Source: Robiginitomaculum sp.
GTDB lineage: Bacteria; Pseudomonadota; Alphaproteobacteria; Caulobacterales; Maricaulaceae
DNA length: 13,898 nucleotides
Assembly (NCBI GenBank): GCA_002733735.2
Contig: NVWT02000010.1
Coordinates: 60,198 to 74,095 of the forward strand
Direction: 5' to 3'
The notes beneath the pieces are model-generated. The model saw only the letters and a list, made by a program, of their open reading frames with translations, did not search any database and was not told the origin of the DNA. The position numbers were made by a program, and so were the translations under genes. Below, piece after piece: positions 1 to 8,013 of the stretch (positions are counted from its first letter, which is position 1; every line of letters starts with the position of its first letter).

Positions 1-137
1 TGGCGGATCAGGTTGGTTATGTCTGGTTTTTCGTAATTACCGCAGGTTTTGGAATACCAGCCTTAATCATTTCAATAGTTTTAGTTTTCGTAAAACTACG
101 GGAAAGACCAGAAATTTCAGAACCACTTGATAGTTAA
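1..137 (+). CDS. C-terminal end of a membrane transporter, probably major facilitator/AmpG-like (partial)
   Basis: The window opens inside this gene. The frame beginning at base 3 is open for 44 codons and ends at TAA 135-137. The visible residues contain one hydrophobic helix of about 25 residues (from VWFFVITAGF through IISIVLVFV) followed by a short charged tail (KLRERPE). This fits the last transmembrane segment and cytoplasmic tail of a permease. The WFF..T...G.PAL pattern resembles the final helix of AmpG-like major facilitator proteins, which import muropeptides, but so short a fragment cannot settle the substrate. The other two plus frames hit stops or read as non-membrane peptides. 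It converges on maeB and overlaps it by 4 bases. Confidence 0.6.
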   Translation, partial: ADQVGYVWFFVITAGFGIPALIISIVLVFVKLRERPEISEPLDS

Positions 138-2404
138 ACCTCGACCCCCGATGCATAGGCGGCAAAACTAGCCATATTGACGATCTCGGAAACATTAGCC
201 CCTAATGAACATATCTGTACTGGTTTTGATAACCCGGTCAATAATGGCCCGATCACCGTGGTTTGACCGATAGCAGATAATAATTTGGTTGAGATCGAGG
301 CCGAATGAACTGCTGGCATAATCAGAACATTTGCAGGACCAGTTAAACGACAAAACGGATACATTTGTTGAGCAATTGGGTCCAACGCTACATCGGCGGC
401 CATTTCGCCTTCATATTCAAAATCGGCGTCACCACGTTCGTCAAGTAACTGCACTGCTTGGCGTATATTTTGACTGCGTTCACCGCCAGGATTGCCAAAA
501 TTAGAATATGATAAAAAAGCCACCCTTGGTGTAAAGCCAAGGTAACGAACGCTTCTTGAGGCCTCTACTGCTATATCTGCCAGCTCTTCAGGGTTTGGAA
601 ATTCCGTCACATTGGTGTCGGCGATGAAAACAGTATTGCCCTTGGAAAGCGCGATAGACAAACCAATAACTCGCCGATCTTTGGCTGGGTCAATGGCTCG
701 CAACACGTCTTTTAAGGCGATGTCATAATTGCGGGTAATACCGGTGATCATTGCATCGGCATCACCCAATGCCAGCATGCAGGCGGAGAAAATATTTCTG
801 TCATTATTGATAAGCCGTTGAACATCGCGGCTAAGATACCCACGTCTTTGTAGTCTTTCGTACAAATAATCAAAATAATCGGGATTGCGATCCGAAAGCA
901 TAGCATTGCATATTTCGATATCAGTGCAATCATCCATGCCAACCAATTTCATGTTGCGGCGCACTTGTTGTTCGCGGCCGATCAGTATGGCTTTGCCAAA
1001 CCCTTGGTTCTGATATGCTTGCGCCGCGCGGATCACCGCCGGCTCCTCGCCTTCGGCAAAAACAACGGTTTTTGGTTTACTGCGAACTGCACTGTGAATA
1101 GTTTGGATAAGAGCCGCCGTTGGATCAAGCCTTTGAGCAAGCTCATCACGATAAGCGTCCATGTCCTCAATCGGCTTTCTGGCAACTCCGGTATCCATCG
1201 CGGCTTGTGCTACATAAGGCGGAATAAAAGAAATCAGCCGTGGATCAAACGGAGCTGGAATAATGTAGTCCTTGCCAAAACTGGGGCGCGTGCCGTGGTA
1301 TGCAGCCGCCACTTCATCGGGGACGTCTTCTCTGGCCAGTTCCGCCAATGCATGGGCGCAAGCAATTTTCATATCTTCGTTAATTGTCCGCGCACGAACA
1401 TCAAGAGCGCCACGGAATATGTATGGAAAACCCAAAACATTATTTACTTGATTGGGGTAATCAGAGCGCCCTGTTGCCATGATTGCATCGCGGCGTACCG
1501 CATGAACTTCTTCGGGGGTAATTTCCGGATCAGGGTTCGCCATAGCAAAAATTATCGGATCTTTGGCCATTGATTTGATCATATCTTGGGAAAGCACACC
1601 GGCGGCAGACAAACCCAACACCACATCAGCACCAACCATTGCCTCATTCAATGTGCGCATATCCGTAGTTATTGCATGGCCTTGGTTCCATTGGTTCAAA
1701 TCATCTCGCTTATCATGAACAATGCCATGCAGATCAACGACTATGGTATTTTCTTTTTTAACCCCTAATGACTGCACCAAAGCCAAAACCGATAAGCCAG
1801 CAGCACCCGCCCCAACCAGAACCAGTTTTAACTTGGTAATATCTTTGCCGGTTAGTTCAATGGCATTGATCAACCCAGCGGTGGCAATAATGGCTGTGCC
1901 GTGCTGATCATCATGAAATACCGGAATATCTAATGCATCACGCAAGGCGCTTTCAATTACAAAACATTCCGGGCTTTTAATGTCTTCAAGATTGATGCCG
2001 CCAAAAGTATTGCCAAACCTACGCACACATTCGACAAAGGCTTCAACTTCGGTTTCTTCAATTTCGATATCAACGCTATCCACATCGGCAAAGCGTTTGA
2101 ACAATACCGATTTACCCTCCATAACTGGCTTTGACGCGGCAGGGCCCAAATTACCTAAGCCTAAAATGGCAGTACCATTTGAAACCACCGCCACCATATT
2201 TCCTTTGGAAGTGTAATCATAAACTGCATCAGGATTTTCTGCGATTGCCCGAACAGGAGCAGCAACTCCCGGCGAATATGCCAGTGATAAGTCACGCTGC
2301 GTCGCCATTGGTTTAGTAGCAGCAATGGCTATTTTACCTGGCTGTGGGAATTGATGAAAATCCAGTGCTTCCTTGTCGGAGGTGGTTTGCTTGCGAGAAG
2401 CCAT
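134..2404 (-). CDS. maeB: NADP-dependent malic enzyme with C-terminal phosphotransacetylase-like domain
   Basis: This cytosolic enzyme oxidatively decarboxylates malate to pyruvate, making NADPH and linking the TCA cycle to pyruvate and acetyl-CoA. At 756 residues it is full length for the long MaeB class. The malic enzyme N-domain (about 15-155) shows Y43 in LAYSPGVAAP, K98 in VMEGK and the metal site GINLEDI (136-142). The NAD(P)-binding domain (about 160-430) shows VFHDDQHGTA (162-171), a Rossmann loop GAGAAG (198-203) and NPDPE (290-294). From about 440 to the end lies a phosphotransacetylase-like domain (FAEGEEPAVIRAA, SYSNFGNPGG). In characterised MaeB proteins that domain is not catalytic and mediates oligomerisation and acetyl-CoA inhibition; that role is inferred here. 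The ATG start (complement of 2402-2404) has GGAG 11 bases upstream. It is divergent from mutS. The NADP preference is by family; NAD use (DME type) cannot be excluded. Confidence 0.95.
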   Translation of the reverse strand: MASRKQTTSDKEALDFHQFPQPGKIAIAATKPMATQRDLSLAYSPGVAAPVRAIAENPDAVYDYTSKGNMVAVVSNGTAILGLGNLGPAASKPVMEGKSVLFKRFADVDSVDIEIEETEVEAFVECVRRFGNTFGGINLEDIKSPECFVIESALRDALDIPVFHDDQHGTAIIATAGLINAIELTGKDITKLKLVLVGAGAAGLSVLALVQSLGVKKENTIVVDLHGIVHDKRDDLNQWNQGHAITTDMRTLNEAMVGADVVLGLSAAGVLSQDMIKSMAKDPIIFAMANPDPEITPEEVHAVRRDAIMATGRSDYPNQVNNVLGFPYIFRGALDVRARTINEDMKIACAHALAELAREDVPDEVAAAYHGTRPSFGKDYIIPAPFDPRLISFIPPYVAQAAMDTGVARKPIEDMDAYRDELAQRLDPTAALIQTIHSAVRSKPKTVVFAEGEEPAVIRAAQAYQNQGFGKAILIGREQQVRRNMKLVGMDDCTDIEICNAMLSDRNPDYFDYLYERLQRRGYLSRDVQRLINNDRNIFSACMLALGDADAMITGITRNYDIALKDVLRAIDPAKDRRVIGLSIALSKGNTVFIADTNVTEFPNPEELADIAVEASRSVRYLGFTPRVAFLSYSNFGNPGGERSQNIRQAVQLLDERGDADFEYEGEMAADVALDPIAQQMYPFCRLTGPANVLIMPAVHSASISTKLLSAIGQTTVIGPLLTGLSKPVQICSLGANVSEIVNMASFAAYASGVEV

Positions 2405-2551
2405 TTATGTCTGCGCTCCAATTATTGGTTTGTTTAAGGCAAACCGTATGGGTGTTTGCGTTAACGGGCAATGAAACAAATAAGTAGAAGAAACGGCATC
2501 AACCTTCAAAAACCAGTACCCACAAGCTAAATTGTGTTTTATTCTGTTTTA
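2405..2551. promoter_or_regulatory. Divergent maeB/mutS control region
   Basis: These 147 bases between the maeB start and the preferred mutS start must hold outward promoters for both genes. Next to maeB lie a perfect odd palindrome CCAAT-T-ATTGG (2418-2428) and, overlapping it by two bases, an inverted repeat GGTTTG (2427-2432) with CAAACC (2440-2445) around a 7-base spacer. A third GTTTG copy follows at 2454-2458. The palindromes cover or adjoin the maeB ribosome binding site, so they would lie in its leader. A weak mutS promoter candidate is TTGCGT (2456-2461), 17 bases, AATAAG (2479-2484). No convincing maeB promoter was found. Confidence 0.4.
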
Positions 2552-5245
2552 ATGACAAAGCCAAAATCAAAACTAAAAACCGGAACTACCCCAATGATGG
2601 CGCAATATTTGGGTATTAGAAAAGACCTGGGCGAGGCTTTATTGTTTTTCCGGATGGGTGACTTCTATGAGCTGTTTTTTGAAGATGCGATCAAAGCTTC
2701 AAAAGCACTTGATATAACTCTAACCAAACGCGGCCAACATTTAGGCAAAGATATTGCCATGTGCGGGGTTCCGGTTGTCGCTGCTGATGGGTATTTAATG
2801 CGGCTGATCGAAAAGGGTTTCAAAGTAGCCGTTTGCGAACAAACAGAAAGCCCGGCAGAGGCTAAAAGTCGTGGCCCCAAATCGGTAGTACGCCGCGAAG
2901 TGGTTCGCTTGGTGACACCGGGGACTTTGACCGAAGATGTATTGCTTGATGCAAAATCGGCCAATCGACTTGTGGCCATAAACAGCACTGCTTCTGGTGA
3001 TCACGCTTTGGCTTGGGCTGATGTTTCTACTGGCGAATTTTCGACAATGGAATTTACCGGCGAGACATCGCAAAACCAGATGTTTGAAGCGCTAATTGCG
3101 CTAAACCCCAAAGAGATCATTACTGCAAATGATATTGGCTTTACAGAGTTTTTAGCTGATCGGGACATTGTAGTGACCATGCGTGAAAGTTCGGCATTTC
3201 GGGTTAACAAACAAAGTGCGCAGCATTTGGCAAATGGGTTTGCTGTTACTTCATTGTCTGGTTTTGGAAACTTTGGCCGTGCCGAATTAGGGGCAATGAT
3301 CGGACTTTATAGCTATATAGAATTAACCCAAGCTGGCTCTGTTCCAAAATTAAATCCACCAAGCAGACAGCAGGCTGATAAACATTTGGCCATTGATCCG
3401 GCTACCAGAAGTTCACTGGAAATTACCCGCAGTACCAAAAACACCAAAAAAGGCAGCCTGCTTGCCGCGGTTGATAGAACCGTTTCCGCAGCTGGCGCGC
3501 GGGTGCTGGCTGATCGACTTGAGCGACCTTCAACCGATCTACAACAAATAAATAATTGGCTGGATAGTATTAGTTGGTTGGTAAAAGAAATTGATATTGG
3601 TCAAAAGATTCGCGAGCAATTAAAAGAATTACCAGATCTTTCGCGATCCTTTACCCGATTGTCTTTGGGGCGTGGGGGTCCGCGTGATTTGGCTGGAATA
3701 GCCAATGCCGCTAAAAGTGGCGAATTGATAAACGCCAATATAGTTGATGTCGCCAAGCGCAACTTACCCGATGAGCTTGAGCAATGCCTAAACGATATTT
3801 CTTTGATTGCTCACCCACAGCTGGCATCTCTGGTGGAAGACATATCAAAAGCTTTTATCGAAACCCCGCCGATCAATGGCCGTGATGGCGGCTTTATAAC
3901 CAATGGCTGGTCAGCAAAACTGGACGAACAGCGCGAGTTGCGGGATAATTCCAAGCGCCGAATTGCTGCGTTACAGGCAAGGTATGCAGACAAAGCGGCT
4001 GTGGCCTCATTAAAGATTAAACACAATAATGTGTTGGGGTATTTTGTTGAAGTAACTCCACGCCACGCGCAAGTTTTTATGGAAGAGCCGTTACAAGAAG
4101 AGTTCCGTCACCGTCAAACTCTGGGCAGTGCAGTTCGGTTTTCCACTGATGAATTATCAGAACTTGAAACGCAAATACTGTCAGCTGGTGAGCGAGTATT
4201 GGCTTTGGAAAAAGAAATTTACAGCCAGTTCTTAACTCGGTTGTTAGCCCAAGAGCAAAAAATAAAAACTATTGCTAATGGCGTGGCCGCACTTGATGTC
4301 TTCCAAAGCGGTGCGAATTGGGCATTAAGCGAACAAGGTGTTCGTCCAAAACCCGGAAGCCATACAGATTTTGAAGTAATTGCGGCAAGGCACCCGGTTG
4401 TTGAACAAGCCTTAAATAAAGACGGGCAGCAAACTTTCACCCCGAACGATTGTTTGTTAGGTGATCCACATGAAGTTTCAGCAAGATTATTATTTGTCAC
4501 CGGCCCGAATATGTCTGGTAAATCAACATGGCTACGGCAAAATGCTTTATTGGTAATATTGATGCAAGCGGGTCTGTTTGTTCCGGCAAAAAAAGCCTCT
4601 ATTGGCTTGGTGGATCGTTTGTTCAGTCGGGTTGGGGCCTCTGATGATCTATCGCAAGGGCGCTCTACCTTCATGGTTGAGATGACCGAAACGGCGGCGA
4701 TCTTAAACCAAGCAACAGAAAAATCATTTGTAATTCTTGACGAAATCGGCCGCGGAACCGCCACATGGGACGGCTTGGCCTTGGCATGGGCAACAGCGGA
4801 ACACTTACAAGGAATAAATAATTGCCGCGCATTGTTTGCCACCCATTATCATGAGCTTACTGCGCTTGCCTCGCGCCTACCGGGTATTGGCAATGTCTGC
4901 CTAAAGGCCAGAGAATGGGAGGGCGATTTGGTGTTTTTGCATACGGTAGTTACCGGTGCTGCTGATCGCTCTTATGGGATACAAGTGGCAAAATTGGCCG
5001 GAATGCCAGCAACAGCCATAAACCGAGCAAAACAGGTTTTAAGCGAACTTGAAACCAGCAATGATAAAAGTACTTTGGCTGATGAGCTGCCGTTATTTGC
5101 CCCTCGCACTCAGCCAGAAACCAACCCGGCAATTAGCAAGGTTGCCGCGCGTCTGGAGGCTGCTCAAATCGATGATATGAGCCCGCGTGAAGCGTTGGAG
5201 TTTGTCTATCAATTACGTGACTTAGCAAAGCAATTCCAGTCGTGA
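2552..5245 (+). CDS. mutS: DNA mismatch repair protein MutS
   Basis: MutS binds mismatches and small loops in DNA and recruits MutL using ATP. Counting from ATG 2552, the protein is 897 residues, normal for bacterial MutS. The N-terminal mismatch-reading motif GDFYELF places the wedging Phe at about 38 and the Glu at about 40. The connector, lever and clamp regions fill the middle. The ATPase domain has Walker A TGPNMSGKST (650-659), Walker B VILDEIGRGTATWDG with D730 and E731, and the ATHYHEL switch. A GTG at 2534 would add six residues (MFYSVL), but ATG 2552 gives the usual MutS beginning, shortly before TPMMAQYL. Neither start has a good ribosome binding site. The TGA stop overlaps the GTG start of glnD, so the two genes are probably translationally coupled. 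All key residues seen are intact. Confidence 0.96.
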   Translation: MTKPKSKLKTGTTPMMAQYLGIRKDLGEALLFFRMGDFYELFFEDAIKASKALDITLTKRGQHLGKDIAMCGVPVVAADGYLMRLIEKGFKVAVCEQTESPAEAKSRGPKSVVRREVVRLVTPGTLTEDVLLDAKSANRLVAINSTASGDHALAWADVSTGEFSTMEFTGETSQNQMFEALIALNPKEIITANDIGFTEFLADRDIVVTMRESSAFRVNKQSAQHLANGFAVTSLSGFGNFGRAELGAMIGLYSYIELTQAGSVPKLNPPSRQQADKHLAIDPATRSSLEITRSTKNTKKGSLLAAVDRTVSAAGARVLADRLERPSTDLQQINNWLDSISWLVKEIDIGQKIREQLKELPDLSRSFTRLSLGRGGPRDLAGIANAAKSGELINANIVDVAKRNLPDELEQCLNDISLIAHPQLASLVEDISKAFIETPPINGRDGGFITNGWSAKLDEQRELRDNSKRRIAALQARYADKAAVASLKIKHNNVLGYFVEVTPRHAQVFMEEPLQEEFRHRQTLGSAVRFSTDELSELETQILSAGERVLALEKEIYSQFLTRLLAQEQKIKTIANGVAALDVFQSGANWALSEQGVRPKPGSHTDFEVIAARHPVVEQALNKDGQQTFTPNDCLLGDPHEVSARLLFVTGPNMSGKSTWLRQNALLVILMQAGLFVPAKKASIGLVDRLFSRVGASDDLSQGRSTFMVEMTETAAILNQATEKSFVILDEIGRGTATWDGLALAWATAEHLQGINNCRALFATHYHELTALASRLPGIGNVCLKAREWEGDLVFLHTVVTGAADRSYGIQVAKLAGMPATAINRAKQVLSELETSNDKSTLADELPLFAPRTQPETNPAISKVAARLEAAQIDDMSPREALEFVYQLRDLAKQFQS

Positions 5246-8013
5246 AAACTCCTGCGCATACGCCGCTTGAAGAAACAGAGCTTCTTGAACAGTTAAATGC
5301 TTTGGTGAAGTTAAATGGTGGTTTTTTGGCGGCGCGAAGCGATATTTTGGCGGCCTTAAAGCAGGCATGTGCTGATATAAAGGCTTATGGCTTACAGGTT
5401 TTAATAGACACCAATGATGGTATGCAGTGCTGCTTAGCACTATCAAACGGCCAAGATCAGTTACTTAAAGTTATTTGTAATTTCGTGGCTGCCGATACGG
5501 CTGATGGCTGGCCTAAGGGCTTAAGTTTATGTGCCACCGGTGGTTATGGCCGTGAAGAATTAGCCCCGAAATCGGATCTGGATTTGTTGTTTTTAACAGC
5601 TAAGGACAAAATTCAAGATAGCGAGCTGATTGAAAAAATACTTTATTTGTTATGGGATTGTGGCTTGCAAGTTGGTCATGCTGTGCGCTCACATAAAATT
5701 TCACTGCAATTGGCTAAAACCGAACATACTATTGCCACAGCAATGATGGATTTAAGGTTTTTATTTGGTGATGATCGTTTGTGCGTTAAATTGGCTCACT
5801 CCTTAAAAAAGCAAAACAATACAAAATCAAACCGGCAATTTGTTAGCGACAAACTTCGAGAAAGAGACATTAGGCATCGACGCATTGGCCCAACTAGGTA
5901 TTTGGTTGAACCGAATATAAAAGAAGGCAAAGGCGGATTGCGAGATCTGCAATCCTTGGTGTGGATTGCGCAAAGGATTGAGCCAAAAGCAAAAATTTCA
6001 GGTGGTACTGACCTGACTTTTTTTCGGGCAGCAGAGTATCGTAAATTTGTTAAAATTAGCCGGTTTCTATGGACAATACGCTGTTGGCTGCATTTTATTT
6101 CTGATCGCGCAGAAGATCGGCTTTCATTTGATTTGCAACCTGAATTGGCAAGAAAGTTAAGTTATCGCGATACGACAAAAAAACCAGCTGTTGAGCGATT
6201 GATGAAGTCATACTTCTTGAACGCAAAAGAGGTTGGGTTTCTTACCAGAATCTTTTGCGCAAAGCTTGAAGAAAAGGCAGCAAAACCAGCCCCCTTTGCC
6301 ATTAGTGATGTGTTTTCAAAAACAGAAAAAACAACACCAAAGACCGGTTTTGAAATCGTAAATGGACGACTGGACTTTTCCGACACAAAGCCATTAGCTA
6401 GTCAGCCAGAAGTGTTTATTGAGTTATTTTTAATCGCGGATAGAGATGAAATACATATCCACCCTGATGCTTTGGCGCATATTCGTACAGCGGCACGGGG
6501 AATTGACCGTTCAGCAAGGAGAAATAGTAAAACCAGTGCCAGCTTGCTTAAGTGCTTAACCCAAACCCGCAATCCTGAGAGCATTTTACGACTGATGGGT
6601 GAGAGCGGATTGCTCGGCAAACTAATTCCAGAGTACGGGCGAATTATTGGGCAAACCCAGTTTAATATGTACCATTCATATACCGTTGACGAGCATACAT
6701 ACCGAGCGATCGGAATTTTACGAGAACTTGAAGTTGGCGAAATGCAAATAGTCGGGCTTGATGTGGCTGAGGTTTTGAACAAAACCGACAATAAAGAAGT
6801 TCTGTATCTGGCAATGCTGCTACACGACACCGGCAAGGGACTAGGCGACCAAGAGCTTCAAGGCGGTATTGTTACTAGAAAAGCCTGCGAAAGGCTGGGG
6901 TTAACAAACTCGCAAACCGAGTTGGCCGGCTGGTTGGTGGAAAATCATTTATTGTTTAGTGACACCGCACAGGGACGCGATCTTGGAGATCCTGAAACTA
7001 TCATTAAGTTTACCAACAAAGTTGGCTCCCTTGAAAGATTACGTTTGCTGTTTGCACTAACTATTGCAGATATAAGTGCAGTAGGTGACGGTGTTTGGAC
7101 AGAGTGGAAAGGACAATTGCTGGTGGCATTATACCTGCAAACCGAACAATTGTTTTTGGGCAGAACCGGATTACCCGCAGATAGGGAAGTTAAATCAGAC
7201 CTAGCTAAAAGAACCAAAGAAGAATTACGCAAATCTATCAACGATAATGAATTTTGGAATTACTGGCTTACCGAGCCAAGCACCAATTATTGGCTTAGCT
7301 TCGCTAAGGGGCAACTATTAAGTCATGCTAGACTGATCAGAAATACAAGGGAAAATAATTTATCAACTGCGTACAAAATAGCTCCGGCTAAACAATCAGG
7401 TTTAACTGAAATGGTCATTTGGTCAGCAGACAAGCCGGGGTTGTTTGCCGCTCTTTGCGCTATAACCACGGCAAATGGTGCTAATATTGCGTCAGCAAGA
7501 GTGTTTACCACTAAAGGCGGCGGCGCCTTTGATGTCTTTGATTTACATGATGGTCGTGGCGGAGCCTTTGGTGCTAACAATCCACGGGCTATTGCTAGGC
7601 TAGAGGCGATGTTATCGGATTATTTTGATAATGATAAACTACCGGAATACAGTTTACGAAAACCCACCCGTAGAGTGTCAGCCTTTTCGGTAATGAGCGA
7701 AGTGGTTATTGATAATGAAACTTCAGCACGGGCAACTCTGATCGAATGTGTTGGTGCAGATACCAATGGTTTATTACGTGACCTATCGCAAACCCTTAAC
7801 CAATGCCGGGTCAATATACATTCCGCACACATATCAACTTATGGGGAACGAGCCGTGGACATTTTTTATGTAAATGAGAAAAATGGCCAAAAAGTTAGCA
7901 ATGCTCGCAGAATATCATTTATCCGGCAAAAGCTTATAGACGTTCTTGAACAATCATCACAAGAAAGCCGCGAGAAGAACGTCCAACAAGCAAAAGCCAG
8001 TATTTACCGATGA
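5242..8013 (+). CDS. glnD: Bifunctional uridylyltransferase/uridylyl-removing enzyme GlnD (PII modifier)
   Basis: GlnD is the glutamine sensor of nitrogen control: it adds UMP to PII proteins (GlnB/GlnK) when glutamine is low and removes it when glutamine is high. The order of domains in its 923 residues is canonical. The nucleotidyltransferase has GGYGREELAPKSDLDLLFL (100-118) with catalytic D112 and D114. RHRRIGPTRYLVEPN and KEGKGGLRDLQ (about 211-237) follow. The HD hydrolase domain carries H485 in TVDEHTYR and H528-D529 in LAMLLHDTGKG. Two glutamine-binding ACT domains lie at about 723-800 and 831-905. Both activities therefore look intact. The GTG start forms GTGA with the mutS stop, and the TGA stop lies inside ATGA at the murJ start. 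The upstream ribosome binding site is weak, consistent with coupling. No PII gene is in the window. Confidence 0.96.
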   Translation: MKTPAHTPLEETELLEQLNALVKLNGGFLAARSDILAALKQACADIKAYGLQVLIDTNDGMQCCLALSNGQDQLLKVICNFVAADTADGWPKGLSLCATGGYGREELAPKSDLDLLFLTAKDKIQDSELIEKILYLLWDCGLQVGHAVRSHKISLQLAKTEHTIATAMMDLRFLFGDDRLCVKLAHSLKKQNNTKSNRQFVSDKLRERDIRHRRIGPTRYLVEPNIKEGKGGLRDLQSLVWIAQRIEPKAKISGGTDLTFFRAAEYRKFVKISRFLWTIRCWLHFISDRAEDRLSFDLQPELARKLSYRDTTKKPAVERLMKSYFLNAKEVGFLTRIFCAKLEEKAAKPAPFAISDVFSKTEKTTPKTGFEIVNGRLDFSDTKPLASQPEVFIELFLIADRDEIHIHPDALAHIRTAARGIDRSARRNSKTSASLLKCLTQTRNPESILRLMGESGLLGKLIPEYGRIIGQTQFNMYHSYTVDEHTYRAIGILRELEVGEMQIVGLDVAEVLNKTDNKEVLYLAMLLHDTGKGLGDQELQGGIVTRKACERLGLTNSQTELAGWLVENHLLFSDTAQGRDLGDPETIIKFTNKVGSLERLRLLFALTIADISAVGDGVWTEWKGQLLVALYLQTEQLFLGRTGLPADREVKSDLAKRTKEELRKSINDNEFWNYWLTEPSTNYWLSFAKGQLLSHARLIRNTRENNLSTAYKIAPAKQSGLTEMVIWSADKPGLFAALCAITTANGANIASARVFTTKGGGAFDVFDLHDGRGGAFGANNPRAIARLEAMLSDYFDNDKLPEYSLRKPTRRVSAFSVMSEVVIDNETSARATLIECVGADTNGLLRDLSQTLNQCRVNIHSAHISTYGERAVDIFYVNEKNGQKVSNARRISFIRQKLIDVLEQSSQESREKNVQQAKASIYR

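Noticed and set aside
965..1573. A 202-codon open frame on the plus strand inside maeB
   Set aside because: It is antisense to a strongly conserved malic enzyme, has no recognisable motif or ribosome binding site, and its composition looks like a shadow frame.
2534..2551. GTG at 2534 as the mutS start
   Set aside because: It would add only MFYSVL, which is not typical of MutS, and has no ribosome binding site. ATG 2552 is preferred, though not proven.
4219..4842. A 207-codon open frame on the minus strand inside mutS
   Set aside because: It lies opposite the MutS ATPase domain, whose Walker motifs explain the sequence; the antisense peptide resembles nothing known.
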